A stretch of DNA of 64,000 nucleotides from Bryum argenteum (GCA_037043015.1 CM073331.1:4361501-4425500), one strand, 5' to 3'; shown: positions 46,453-58,600, counted from the stretch's first letter. The notes: generated from the sequence alone by a model not told the origin. A program made the numbers and translations.

Positions 46453-48529
46453 ATGTATGTATTTCTCTCAATTGAGGAAAACATTAATTGGTTAGGTAAA
46501 TAAAGAACAAAAAAAAGAGTTGCATTTATAATTTTGTAATTTTTTTAGGGATGTAGCCATGGTTATAGATGTACAAAGATTATTTTATTTTTAGAGTAGA
46601 TATATTTCATATGCATACGTAATTTTCAGTACTTCTAACGTATTTGATGCATTTAGTATACGAGATAGATAGATGTTTTGTAATGGCACCAAAGGTGCCA
46701 TTGTGAAAACATCACCAATATGCAAGGAGAATGACACTTTGTCAGAATATTGTAATTTTGGTACATCAAAATGACACTTGAAATATTGTCATTTCAACAA
46801 ACTTGCCCAAATCATAACCAACAATGAAATAGTTTAGAAACTTTTTGAGGATATAGAGCCATGAACAAAGCCTCTTATGATCATGCCGTCTTATTTGCTA
46901 AAGGCTCCATTTTCTTTGTTTCATATGAAAGAGATGTATACAAAATACCAACCTTATAAAAACAAACATGAACTTACAATACCAAAATACCATCTAGAAT
47001 CACAAAAGAAAGCATAGATTCACTTTGACCTTTTTGAACTTGGACGCTATTCCCACCTTGACATGAAAACTCGTTTTGTTTTCTTTTGTTTTTATCGTAC
47101 ATCGCGAGCAACGTAAACCTTTTTAGTTTGTATTTTCTCGAATAATGCACTAGCCAATCATTCAAACACGGTTTTTCTTCCGAGCCGGCGAGCTAGTTTC
47201 AAGTCGTCATAATTAAAAAGAGAGACGAGACCCAATCCACAAAAAAAAGCCGAACATTAGGTAGCCTCTCGCTCCCATGCCAAGTTGACAAGTCCGACGT
47301 TTTTACGATGGTACGATGAGGACATCATCATCACGTACCCCGGCCTATACATCATCATTTTTATTTTTTTGACGAGTACCGATCGGTACTACCCAATACC
47401 GCCGTAAGGTGGTTCCTTTTATTTGGTTGAGGTCGGATACCTGGTGATCTTACACTCGTACATTCATTCTATGATTGTCCGATCACTTTTAATTTGAATG
47501 GCTATGCCGTTTGTAATGGAGTGGACGTTTGAATTGGAAGGAATTCGGTTAGGTATTGTCATTGAGTGATGAAAAAAGAATTAGAAATATATAATTGCTT
47601 CAATCATGTTTTGTGGTTTGCGTACTTTAGAGTTGGAATTATTGGATTTGTGTGCAATTACTCTGGGTCTGCTTTTAGTGTGGGTGAGACTACTAACAAA
47701 TTGTAGATTGGTAGATCTTTGATGTTTTTAGATTGGTAGATTTTTCTAACTTGGTCAAGAAAATCACTAAAAGTTCTTCATGTGTAAGTTGTTGTGTGGT
47801 TGTTTAATCCCTAAGAGTCCAATCAACCATTTCATGGTCGATCCCGAATTTTGAGGAGTTGTACCCATATAGAAAAAGATTATTTTGGAATTTATTTAAT
47901 AGTCCAAAAGTTTGTGAGTTGGGAACCATGTCCAATTTACAGTGCCTCATAGATTGTTCACAATAAGCCTTCAAATACAAACAAGGCAAGGTTTTTTTGG
48001 TGTTAATAAACTTACTATTCTGGGAAACTAGTAGATTACTCGTGGCCTCTCTCCATTTTATCATACAATATGTGACTTTTATTAGTCAATCATATCAATT
48101 TTCAATTACTCATTATAGAAAGTACATTTTATATTGATTTTCAGAGTTTTACTCTTTTTGATCAATTATGAAACAAATATTACTTGTTTCAGGAAATTAA
48201 ATTGTACAGATCTAATTTAGAGTTTAAGATCTCTATAATATCTTTGAAGTGCTACATATAAAGGTTACGAAATCCATATTTTATAACACATCTAAGGTTT
48301 TCCTCAAACCCCTCGGGCCTTTAGGGGTTAAGATTTAGGTGAAGAATGTTCATCTTGATTGTTGTTGTGTACTTACTCGTAGAATCAGAAATAGTATTTA
48401 AATGTTGGGGCCAACATATCGGAATTCAAGTTGTCTATACCCTTGCTTGAGGCTTACTACTAAGGAATGAGCTTGTTGGTGTTTCAAGATCAATCACTTA
48501 CAAGTACTAGAAAAAAATTTCTACGTTAC
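46453..48529. other. AT-rich intergenic DNA
   Basis: No supported gene, RNA or clear repeat. Open frames are short and of simple composition. Confidence 0.5.
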
Positions 48530-48602
48530 AACTTGTTCACAATGACTCAATCCATCGTTGTATATCCACTAATATGAGTATTTGAGTCATTGTGAACAAG
48601 TT
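48530..48602. repeat. Perfect 21-bp hairpin, 31-nt loop
   Basis: Arms 48530-48550 (AACTTGTTCACAATGACTCA plus A) and 48582-48602 are exact reverse complements. Size and geometry would suit a small-RNA precursor or a minimal MITE. No evidence of transcription. Confidence 0.88.
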
Positions 48603-48604
48603 AT

Positions 48605-48655
48605 ACTATAAGACATGGTATTCCCCTAAAGGGCTTTGAGGTATTATACACAACA
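48605..48655 (-). mobile_element. SINE middle-region fragment
   Basis: GACATGGTATTCCCCTAAAG and GGGCTTTGAGGTA are the complement of the SINE middle (TACCTCAAAGCCC ... ATACCATGTC) of the 43731-44016 copy. Confidence 0.6.
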
Positions 48656-48825
48656 CTAGTCCAAAATAGGCTCAATTAGACCATGCGAGTACACTGGGTT
48701 CTTAAGTTGGTACCATTAGGCATTCACTTCTAATCCATGAGTTCTACAGTAGCAGTTTCTTTTTTCCCCCTACAGTATAGACATCCTGTGTTAATAGCAC
48801 CTGCATTGAATGCGTCCTGAGGCGT

Positions 48826-49200
48826 GTATATAGATAGATAGATAGAAACTCGGGTCCCTTTCTAAGGGGCCGACATGAATGAAGTGTCCGTTCGTAATGC
48901 TAACATCCCCATGGCCACCGGACAAGGGAAAATTGGAACAATGCTACTTCCCCCTCTCGAGGGTGGACACTGTAACTATGCTAGTTTCTAGCCGCAGCCG
49001 TGTACACTTAGTACACGTTGCTATACTCAACACTCTGTCTCTACTAGAGGGTATAAAACCTGCTCTCTTGCGACCATATTTGTACTAATACAACAAGATC
49101 CAAGAACCCCCCAGCATAGTTGGGTAAGTTAGATTGTGGTAACTAGTGAGCACCACGCCGACATGAGGAATGAAACACACGACCTCCTCATACGAGTTTA
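48826..49200 (-). mobile_element. Near-complete SINE copy with (GATA)n tail
   Basis: Read from 49200 down: a B-box-like head region (GAGGAGGTCGTGTGTTTC); CCCAACTATGCTGGGGGGTT; GGATCTTGTTGTATTAGTAC; ACTAGCATAGTTACAGTGTC; CACCCTCGAGAGGGGGAAGT; CCGGTGGCCATGGGGATG; and GAACGGACACTTCATTCATG. It then ends in (CTAT)n at 48826-48845. It carries both the tRNA-side blocks of 43731-44016 and the tailed 3' end of the two truncated copies, so it defines an element of about 375 bp. Confidence 0.85.
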
Positions 49201-50007
49201 GAACATTACACGACTCTAAAAGCAACCACCCATTGTACTTTGACAAACACAAAAATCTTCTCATTTGTACATTAAACCTCACACAACTTTAAAAGCAACA
49301 TCCACCCATTGTACCTCAACAAACCACAAAATCTTCTCATTTGTACGAAACCAAAGTTTCAAATCCAATTTTTTTTTTAAAAAAGGGCATACCATATCTT
49401 AGTGGGTTGTTGCCAAATCTTTTTCGAATCTTTCATATTTCAAAAATAACCATTTTCATATCCACCAAACAATTGTTTTTAGGGTCTGCAGGGCTGTGTC
49501 CAGAGGCTTTGGATTATAAGATAGATTTTTTTTTTTCCCTGACCTGACCTTTCCAGGGACAAATAAAATCTTACTCCTCACAATCTAGCTCAACTTCTAC
49601 AGTTGTTGGTTATCAGTTTTATTATCTAAAGAATTATTTGTTTGGTTTTTTGAAATGTGGCTAGTACGGGTATTCTTGGGGTCAGGTTTTGGATTTTGAA
49701 ATTTAAATTCTTTTGGAACTAAAACTTTAAAGCTAAAATTGGTTTTTAAAAAATTGTTGTTTTTTTTTTTGCAAGAATTGTAACTTTGATTGAATATAAC
49801 TCAAGATCGGTGCGGTCAAATTTTAAAGAAATTTTCGGTAGATTGATTGGAGAGTTTTTAACAAGATTCTACGGTTGGATTTCACGACATCGAATCTAAA
49901 AGAATGGATACGATAAAATATTTCTTAAGAACCCTAGACCGCTTGGAGTCTAAACATCTAAAGGGGAAGAAACTACTGGAGAAGTTCACCAAAGAAGCCC
50001 ACCCCTA
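49201..50007. other. AT-rich intergenic DNA
   Basis: A direct duplication near 49200-49345 repeats AAAAGCAACCACCCATTGTAC / AAAATCTTCTCATTTGTAC twice. No gene. Confidence 0.5.
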
Positions 50008-50365
50008 ATGTAAACACCCATCGGTGGGCACCCCTCGACACTAAGGGCGGGAGAGTGGAGGACCTACGCCTCCCTGCCCGCCCACAAAACCCTGCCCGCA
50101 TAAAATAATTTGGGAGTAAATTTGCCCCCTAAATTTTTGTTCTTGATGTCACCAATGTCATCATGGGACACATCTTCGGGTAAATTGGGGTCGCATATCC
50201 CATTTTAAAACTCAAAATCTGAAAAAAAATATTTTAGGGCCTCCAAAAATGCAAAAATCAGATTTATACGAATTCTTGCCGGGCAGCGAGTATGGGCGGG
50301 CAGCGGAGGCGTAAGTCCTCCACTGTCCCGCCCTTAGAGACGAGGGTGGGCACCCGTAAATGAGT
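50008..50365. mobile_element. Foldback/MITE-like element, ~85-bp inverted ends
   Basis: The left arm about 50018-50100 includes GGGCACCCCTCGACACTAAG, GGCGGGAGAGTGGAGGAC and ACGCCTCCCTGCCCGCCCA. The right arm about 50275-50362 carries these inverted (GTCCTCCACTGTCCCGCC, TTAGAGACGAGGGTGGGCAC). The GC-rich arms stand out from an AT-rich interior without ORFs. Confidence 0.75.
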
Positions 50366-50602
50366 GCTACGAGCGTTTCTTGGAACCCTATAAGCCAATG
50401 GGATTTTTTCTTCAGAATCCGTGGAATTTTTGATTTGAACCCCCGACAACCGTTTTTGATAATTTTTGAATTGAAACATAGGGTTTGCAACCCCAAAGTG
50501 CTCTATGAGAGTACTCCTTGACATTTTATGCCTATGCATTAAAAAAATCAGGGGGCTTTTCAACCCTCCCCTTGCCCCCAAGAAACGCTTGTAGCACTAC
50601 AA
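50363..50602. mobile_element. Second foldback element adjoining the first
   Basis: The left end GTGCTACGAGCGTTTCTTGG and the right end CCAAGAAACGCTTGTAGCAC are inverted repeats of about 20 bp with one mismatch. They enclose about 200 bp of non-coding DNA. The left end touches the right arm of the preceding element, so the two may be nested. Confidence 0.7.
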
Positions 50603-51171
50603 AACACCCATCACTCAAAAGCTGCAATTTTCAACCAATCACAATTGAGAAACACCCCACCTTTTTTTTTCATGACCAGAGGACTTCTCTACCGTAGTGT
50701 AAACCAACCCTTACGTAAACTCTTCTTATTTTCGAAGTGTTATTTCTTCGAAAGTGTCGTCGAAAATGAATGGCCAAGTTTTGTACAAGGCAACCTCCTA
50801 TTGATTGCTAGGATGTCCTTGACACCACATCAATGTTTATAAACAACAGTGTTGCCCATGTTCTTTTTAGAAATCTTTTTAGAATTGCCCCTGACATTCA
50901 TAATTCTAATTGTTAAAGAATTGGCCCAAACTCTTCAAATAATTCTCATTCAATGCATGCCAGGCATTTCTGTTTCTTGCCCACCTTTTTATTATGAGAT
51001 ACAGGTAGGCCTTTAAAACACAATTGAACTAACATTTCCTCAAAGCAGTTCCATGCATCAAGTTGATTTTTCAACTAGAAAAGTAAAAACTCCACCACTT
51101 CATTTCATATTTCTCAACACATTGTTCCAAGAGCATCCCTATATGAGTGGCAATATGCTATAGACACATAC
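50603..51171. other. Intergenic DNA
   Basis: No gene identified. Confidence 0.5.
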
Positions 51172-51526
51172 ATCAAAACCCATCCCCATATGAAAACCCA
51201 TCCCCATATGAAAACCCATCCCATATGAAAATCCACCCTCTTAGAAAAACCCATCCCCTTAGGAAAACCTATTCCCATATGAAAACCCAACCCATATGAA
51301 AATCCATCCTCTTAGGAAAACCCATCCCATATGAAAACCCATCCCATATGAAAATCCATCCCATATGAAAACCCATCCCCATTTGAAAACCCATCCCATA
51401 TGAAAACCCATCCCATATGAAAACCTATCCCATATGAAAATCCATCCTCTTAGGAAAACCCATCCCATATGAAAATCCATCCTCTTTGGAAAACCCATCC
51501 CCATAAGAAAACCGATCCCCATATGA
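51172..51526. repeat. 17-20-bp minisatellite (CCCATCCCATATGAAAAT)
   Basis: About 19-20 units alternate between CCCATCCCATATGAAAA and a variant with CTCTTAGGAAAA. The array is bracketed by a direct repeat, AATATGCTATAGACACATAC (51151-51170) and AATATGCTCTAGACACATAC (51530-51549), so flank and array were duplicated together. The open frames on the minus strand are repeat artefacts. Confidence 0.88.
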
Positions 51527-52137
51527 ATGGGAATATGCTCTAGACACATACATCAAAATCCAACAATAATTGGGAACGCACTCGGTCAACCCACTAACCC
51601 AATTTTTTGTGTACTCGGTCAACCCACTAACTCAAAACAAGCCAAATTTTTATGCACAATTCATGCTTCATGGCAAATGACAGCTTTGCCGTTTTTGTAT
51701 GACACGGAAACGCGGGGTGTGCTCCGGGCCGGCGGGTTCCGGGATGCTCCCCTCCCGTCCCTTCCAATTATTATCTAGTTCCTTGTATTCTGTTAACGGC
51801 AACTGGCATGTATGCTCCTTGTACCCCTCCCCCTAATAACTTTGTCAACTGTCTCGGCCCGTACTTGTGCCATGTCGCAATCAACCCCGCTGGAAATTGC
51901 GCGACCTAACATGCTCCCCGGGTATACGGGAAATATCGTTTTGTTTCTTGCGAGAATATTTTTGCATCGCGAAAGGGACGTCGTAAATACTAGCCATTGA
52001 TGTCACATGTAGTATCACTACGCAAAAGCCAAAAGTGGCTCGCTTGAAATGATTGATACATTATTTGGTCAAAACAAAACAAACAATCTCTACGTGTCAA
52101 TAATTTTTTTCTCTAATTTTTTGGTTTTTTTGTGGGC

Positions 52138-52194
52138 AAGGGCATGATATGGTCATTAAGACGCATCTCATTAAGTGTGACCTATGTGTAATTC

Positions 52195-52262
<68 letters not shown>

Positions 52263-52471
52263 AAAATTCCTTTTAACCCCATGTATACAATTATAGCCAT
52301 GTCACCTATAATACCATTTGGTGAGAATAATTTTTCATTATTGTTTTTTAATTTTTTTAATTTTTTTAATTTTTTTTTTAAAATTTTTAAAATTTTTTTT
52401 AAAAAAATCTAAAGAGTAGTTTTAAAAAATCACACTGTCTATTTTGGAAGGGGTACCCATATCATGCCCTT
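52138..52471. mobile_element. MITE copy 1 with expanded (TA)n
   Basis: The ends are AAGGGCATGATATGG and, inverted, AAGGGCATGATATGGG. It shares its interior with 53594-53824 (GTGTAATTCATTATATAT, CCCCATGTATACAA, ATAGC(C/T)ATGTCACCTAT, ATTTTGGA). The difference in length is due mostly to a (TA) run at 52198-52259. Confidence 0.75.
52198..52259. repeat. (TA)n microsatellite, ~31 units
   Basis: An uninterrupted TA dinucleotide run inside the MITE. The sister MITE copy has only about four units at the same place. Confidence 0.97.
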
Positions 52472-53593
52472 ACCCTTGTGTGAAGGTGCTAGTAGAGTTT
52501 ATTTTGTTTTTTGTGGGTGTAGGGTGTAGAACGTTTATGAGCGTAAAGAGTGTGGTCTTTCTTCAACTATCACATTATAATAGGATTTTTTTTTTTTTTT
52601 AAAAAAAACTTTGTATGTTCTCTTAAGCCGGGCGAGTGGAAAATACATTATTCTTGGAGAATTTTTTGTGCTTCTTTTGTGCCTTGAGAAAGGGACTCCG
52701 CGAAGAAAAGTAAATTCTAGAAATTGATGTCGCATGTACGTCGATCACTTGCTTGGCAATGTAGAAGTCAAAAGTGGCTCACTTGTACATGCCTACGTTG
52801 GATTGAAAGAATGTCCCATAGAACCGAGTAAATTCATCATTCTTTTGGGTGTGTAAGGGTATTCTTTTGAAGAAAAGTAAAAACCCCATTGATGAATCAT
52901 GTGGTCCCTCTTCGACTATCATATCGCATTCGAGTAATTTTCAAATGGGGCCTACGGAAAATCCTCTTTTTCCCATGAGAATGATTTCAGGAGAGTTTCA
53001 CTCCGTTGAGAAAGGGACCCCTTGTAGAAAGGGATGCCACACGCACGTTCGTAGTATCACCCACTTGATGATCCGAAGTCAAAAATTAAAATTCGGGGTA
53101 TTGCTTTTCGTAGTTTCTCCAAGCGAGAGATTTTGTTGTTTATTATTTTGGTTGTGGTTTTTTTCTATTGATTTAGCTTCCTCAAGAATGGGACTCCTTG
53201 AGAAATATTTAAAAATGAGTAATTGATGTCGCATGTCTCTATGCGAATTCAAAGTCAAAAGTGGCTCACTTACATATGCATAGGTTGGAACGAAGAATAT
53301 TGCATGGAATCAAGTGAGTTTGACCTTTTTCCATGCATTGGATGTTGTAACATTCTCGAGCATGAAGTATGTGGTCCTTTTGTACAACATTATTTAGTTC
53401 TATTTAGAATGTCGTACATGTACATCGATATTCATGTTTAGTGTTGTTGCGCTAATTGATATATAACCCCTATAACTTTCTACTATTGATCCAAGAATTT
53501 AGCGACAATGTTCACAAACTTACCATTCTTCAAGTACTATAGGTAGTTGTTTTTTGAGTATTGAAAGTAAAAAGTTATAGCAAACCCTAGGGA

Positions 53594-53824
53594 AAGGGCA
53601 TGATATGGGTACCACTAAGATGCGTCTCATTATGTGTGATCTGTGTGTAATTCATTATATATGTGCGAAAAATTCAAATTTTTTACCCCATGTATACAAA
53701 TATAGCTATGTCACCTATGACACCATCTAATTTGAATAATTTTCAATATATATATATATTTTTAACGAAAAAGTAGTTTAAAAAAAAGACACTATTTTGG
53801 ACGGAGTACCCATGTTATGCCCTT
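53594..53824. mobile_element. MITE copy 2, short (TA) run
   Basis: This 231-bp copy begins AAGGGCATGATATGGGTACC and ends GGAGTACCCATGTTATGCCC + TT. It is in the same orientation as copy 1. No target duplication could be fixed for either copy. Confidence 0.75.
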
Positions 53825-55895
53825 ATCTCCTAGTCATATAGTGTGGCTACAATTTCTAGTTTAATAGCACATGATTTTTCTTGGACGAAGCTCTCCTATC
53901 CGCTTTAGTGAAAAACTAAAAAAGCATATAAGTATATAGAAATTTATGTATAGATAAATATATCGATAAGTATATGGATATTTTGTCGGAGTGGGAATGG
54001 ATAAAAACAAGAACAAAATAGATGACAAAGCGATGAAAGGATAGGAAATGTGATATCATAAAAGGTGAGGGGCAAGATTTTAAAGTGGATGCATACATTC
54101 CAAATTGGTGGGTGAATCAAACATGTGATATCGGAAAGTATCAGAAAGTGATATAAAAGAGGGTTCGTATGAAAGGGAAAGAAGGATACGTCCATTTGAG
54201 GTTGGCAGGTGAAACGAGCATGTGAAACAAGAAAGTGATATTAAAGAGGTGTGTATGATGGTGAATGCTTTCATGTTGGTTTGGTGGGGAGAATGAGATG
54301 GACATGTTTTGGAACTATTTATTTCTCATTCTTCTCAAACATTAAAAATAAAATAAAAAATAAAAATAAAATTAAAAGAAATCTTAAGTGTAGAATACCC
54401 ACTTACCATATTCTTAGAGGTGGTTGCTTTTAGAACAAGATGTTACTTTTGACTTTGATTGATTAAGAATTACTTTTGCAACATGAAAACCAAAATTTGA
54501 TGTGATTTTTGATGTTAATATGTAGCTTTGGAGCCATTTAGCTAAGGATGCTAAAAAAATTACACAAGATAAAGAATGGCACACTAGGGGTTGGCATAGT
54601 TTACATTTTGTAATTTTTATGAAACCCAAAGAGTACCTTGTTTTTTCTTGGTTGTATATGTGGTTTCCATTTACAAATTGCATAAGCAATTCAAGGTATA
54701 TGAAAGATTCAAAGTTAGTTTGATATCTTAATCCCTAAAGGTCCAAGGGAACCCAAAATGGTCCTATTTGTAGTGTAATTTGACAACCTTGGACCTTTTG
54801 TGCAAAATTGACTCCCATCGGCCACTCTCCATAATTTTGCGTTCTTTGAGCCTCCTACGTACCTTACCCAAAGGTGCTCAAAACTCAGGCTGGTTTTAAG
54901 AACCGCCCATACAACTCAATTTTGATATGACCGAGGTGCGTAAAAGCTTCCAAGCTCGATTTTCAATGTAGTCATAGTGAACATTCTAGGGTGCGCTAGT
55001 TGTTAAACACCCACAACTCCAACTTCAAAACTTCATAACAAATCCGAAACGAGTACTATCAATGATTAAAATTGGTCAAAATTACTTCACCCTTTGCACA
55101 CAAACGTCAACTACAAATTTTCCCCTAAAATTTGCATCTTTATCATGATATTTTTTAAATTTATTTTTGTATTTTTTATTTTTTAAAAAAAAACTCATAT
55201 AAATTTCAATACCATCACAAAGGTAGCCCTCATCCAAGAAAATACACCTTCATTGAGCCTCCTACCAACCTAATGCCCTAATGATGTGCTATCACCAAAA
55301 TGGCGGCTTGTGAACAATCATCAAACAAAATGGACAAACTTCTAAAAGATGAAAATAAGACAAATATCAGTTGAACAACACCCACAAAGTTGTTTTGATA
55401 TATTATTTTTTTTTTTTTGAAAAAAATAAAATAAAGTCCAATTGTAGGGTTAGGGTAGGGGGTATTCAAAATTCAAACTTCCATGCATGCAAACTCTTCC
55501 ACACTTGGCTACTGACTGACTATTGATACGTTGGGAAGGGGGTTGAAATCTATGCACCAAGATTCTCTTTCCCCTGCACATAGAAAACAAACAAAAAGTT
55601 AAAAATTTTCAAATCATTATTTCTTTCTGCCTTGGAAGTAACGCCCCCCCCAGCAGTAAGTAGACCTCTTTTGATTGTTTGTTTGGATGAATGAATGGTA
55701 TGAAGTTATGGGTTATGAAGGCTACCAACTAATTGAAGAAGTGGAGAGTAAATAGTTTTATCATATGTAACGGAGGTTTTTAATTTTTTTTTGAAAATCA
55801 GGAAAATTTTAGAGCGTTAAATAATAAAGAATTTCTATTTTAAATTTGGAAAACAAGTAATTATTAACAAATATTGTAAGGATTCTTCCTTGTAA
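53825..55895. other. AT-rich intergenic DNA
   Basis: No gene, RNA or strong repeat. Minus-strand frames around 53916-54274 are open by composition only. Confidence 0.5.
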
Positions 55896-56035
55896 AAATT
55901 AAGTTTCCTTATAAAAAAAATTAAGCTTCCTTATAAATAAGATTAAGCTTCTTCATAAAAAAAATTGAGCTTCCTTATAAAAAAAATTAGCTTCCTTATA
56001 AAAAAAATTAGCTTCCTTATAAAAATAAAAATAAA
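55896..56035. repeat. ~20-bp minisatellite (TTAAGCTTCCTTATAAAAAA)
   Basis: Six to seven units of AAAATTAAGCTTCCTTATAA vary in A-run length, some lacking AAGC to give TTAGCTTCC. Confidence 0.85.
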
Positions 56036-56090
56036 ACTAAAAAAAGCCTCCATTTGGTGTATTGTGATAGTATAAAATGTTTTGGAAATT

Positions 56091-56738
56091 TTTAACATAA
56101 GAGTTCTTTACTCGATTACATGCCTAAAATTGTTGTCAAATGGTATATACTTGTAAAGTAGAAGCATTTATAAGCAAAACAACATCACCTTTAGAAAAAA
56201 GAAGAGTAATGATTATTCTTCTTTTTTTCTTCCTAAGATTCCCTACCCTTGCATGTACACATGGAGTGAGGTGTTTTGTTTGGACCCCAAGGATGTATAG
56301 AGGTTAAGTGTAGGGTTATAATACACCTTCTAAAGTTGTACTTATTATATAAGTGCTCAAAATACCACAAAAATGTGGATTTTTAAATTTTTCCTTCCAT
56401 GTAAATTACGAATGTCATTATGGAAGCAATGATAGACTAAACTTTGTTTAACATAAGAGTTATTGACTCGAATACATGCCTAAAATTGTTGTCAAATGGT
56501 ATTCTCCCATAAGTTACACTTGTAAAGTAGAAGCATTTATAAGCAAAAACACCATCTTAAAACAAAAAAGAGAGTATTGATTATTCTTCCTTTTTTCCTA
56601 AGATTCCCTACCCTTGCATGTACACATGGAGTGAAGTGTTTGGACCCCAAGGACGTATAGGGGTTAAGGTGAAGGTTATACTAAACCTTTGAAATTTGTA
56701 GTTATTATATAAGTGCTCAAAATATACCACAAAAATAC

Positions 56739-56774
<36 letters not shown>

Positions 56775-56810
56775 AAAATTTTAAATCGCACAAGTCATAA
56801 TGGAAGCACA
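56091..56810. repeat. ~356-bp tandem duplication
   Basis: Copies start at about 56092 and 56448 (TTAACATAAGAGTT). They share TGCCTAAAATTGTTGTCAAA, GTAGAAGCATTTATAAGCAA, TTCCCTACCCTTGCATGTAC, TTTGGACCCCAAGGA and TTATATAAGTGCTCAAAATA. The second copy ends in a T run of about 30 bases (56741-56770). Divergence is roughly a tenth by eye, with small indels. Confidence 0.88.
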
Positions 56811-57152
56811 CACACGTGGCAGATAGATTTTCCCACGAGGCCCTTCAACATAATTTCCACCAAGCTTTGTGGAATGAGACACTTTTGGTGAAGAGCTTGA
56901 TGGAAACACCACACTATTTTACTACTAGAAAGTAGTCGATCTACATAGTGTTGGAGTAGGATGCACTAAATCTAGCAAGACTTGGCAAAAAAAAAAATAC
57001 CGTACCATCATAGCAAGTTCAGTCCTCAACAAACAATTTTTTATTTTTATTTTTTGAAAACATAAGGTTTGTCTACCAAGAACTAATCCTTTTTTGAAAT
57101 TCGTTCTTTTGTTGTTTTGAATAATCCTATGCAAAGAAGAGAGATGAACCGG

Positions 57153-57277
57153 AGGCTCTGACTGTTGTAGTAACTCATCCAGTTGACTGTTGTAGTAACT
57201 CATCCAGTTGACTGTTGTAGTAACTCATCTAGTTGACTGTTGCAGTAACTCATCTAGTTGACTGTTGCAGTACCTCA
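57153..57277. repeat. 25-bp minisatellite, 5 copies
   Basis: Units of GACTGTTGTAGTAACTCATC + CAGTT. Point variants are ordered along the array (CCAG to CTAG, then TTGTAG to TTGCAG), showing stepwise growth. Confidence 0.9.
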
Positions 57278-58097
57278 TAATTTCCCAACTTTTCGTTCCT
57301 TTTTGCTTGTAATTCCTAATGTTTTACATTTTTATTTGAAAATAAATCCGCGATGGTGGTACGGCATACAAATGCCAATCACATAAAAAGACCCAACATC
57401 CACAAGTAAAAGGTCTCACATTGTCAGTTCTTTTCAGTTGAAAAAAACAGAAAAAAGAAACGTTAGGTGAGGTAAAAGTGCAACAACTATATCCACAAAA
57501 TCAGAAAACCACACAACAAAAGTGAAAATCTTCCAACCGAACAAACAAACAATCAAACAAACACTTCAGTACAAACAAGTGCTGTCGGTGAAACTAACTT
57601 CGCTTCCTACCAACAACAACATAAAGTGCAACAAACATAAAGCTCGCTCATGTATACACACACAACAACAACACACCCAACAGATATGAATAGAAAATCA
57701 ATTGATTGATTGATGGATGGATCATGGATTGGGTGGTTTGGTGGAGCACCACACCACCACATACTGTACAAAGGTGCGTACCACCTCTGCATCAATTGCT
57801 GCACCTTCCTCCTCTTGTCCTGGTTCCCCTCCTTCCCTGCACTTTAATCAACTACTGCCGAGTACCTTTTTGATATCACACAACCCCTGCAAAAATCTCC
57901 TGATTCCACTGAGGTTTATATCTTTTGCATTCACCTCCAAACAAAGAGAAAAAGAAAAGAAAAGACAAACTTGCTGAGAATGTAACTGTTTCTTTGACCT
58001 ATTATTGAATATTTTATGCTTAACATCAAAGGTGAGACTACAGTGACTTACATAATCATGTCATCTGCTTTTAAGGGATTCAACAATAGCTGTACCA
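57278..58097. other. Intergenic DNA
   Basis: No gene seen. There are CA- and AC-rich simple stretches near 57500-57700. Confidence 0.5.
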
Positions 58098-58330
58098 GAA
58101 GGGTCATCAAATGAACCTCACTAAACAACAATAATAGGAGAAGAAATTTAGTGTTCAGTAACTCCAATGATGTGACTACTAACCCCTCTCAAAGTGAAGA
58201 GCTCTCATCTAAACGAAACCTCACTCAGAATCAATAATAGAAAAAGAAATTAAAGTATTCAGGTAACATATTCTTAAGTGTTCGTAACTCCAATGATGTG
58301 ACTACTAACCCCCTCTCAAAGTGAACACAA
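58098..58330. repeat. ~120-bp tandem duplication containing SINE-like fragments
   Basis: Two units each end AACTCCAATGATGTGACTAC, TAACCCC(C)TCTCAAAGTGAA. That ending resembles the complement of the SINE segment CCCCGAGGGGGGTTAGTAAT...CCATTGGTGTGATGAC. The duplication is clear; the SINE link is weaker. Confidence 0.6.
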
Positions 58331-58489
58331 AACACCTGAACAATGGACATGTCAATTTTCATCAAAACAAGCTCTGGGATCTAAAATCTACCTCAACAGG
58401 CTTTGAAGATACCCATCCATCAAACAAAGATGATTACTAAATGCTGCAATGTGATTCTTCCTCACTTGTTTGTGCATCGAAAAGTTCAG

Positions 58490-58600
58490 TTCTAAATTTG
58501 AGCAAAATACTTGCAGAGTTTTAGATTTGAGCAGAATACCTGCAGAGTTTCAGATTTAAGCAGAATACTTGCAGAGTTTTAGATTAGAGCAGAAACTCGA
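58490..58600. repeat. ~29-bp tandem repeat, 3 copies
   Basis: Units of GCAGAATACTTGCAGAGTTT + TAGATTTGA, just beyond the 3' end of the hydrolase gene. Confidence 0.85.

Larger units (their letters stand above)
51780..53460. repeat. Degenerate tandem block of ~300-400-bp units
   Basis: At least four diverged units share GAGAAAGGGACTCC, ATTGATGTCGCATGT and AGTCAAAAGTGGCTCACTTG in that order (about 51970-52045, 52680-52770, 53005-53085, 53190-53275). Units are disrupted by indels and by a MITE. It resembles the decayed remains of a satellite or tandemly repeated transposon. No gene is supported inside. Confidence 0.6.

Noticed and set aside
49800-49990. Reverse-orientation copy of the 46198-46452 repeat
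   Set aside because: Only the short phrase around CTACGGTTGGAT matches; the order of the other blocks is not preserved.
50212-50581. Minus-strand frames of about 100 codons
   Set aside because: They lie across the inverted arms of two foldback elements and change with arm sequence. There is no homology.
51259-51549. Gly/Met/Phe-rich repetitive frame on the minus strand
   Set aside because: It is a pure product of the 17-20-bp minisatellite.
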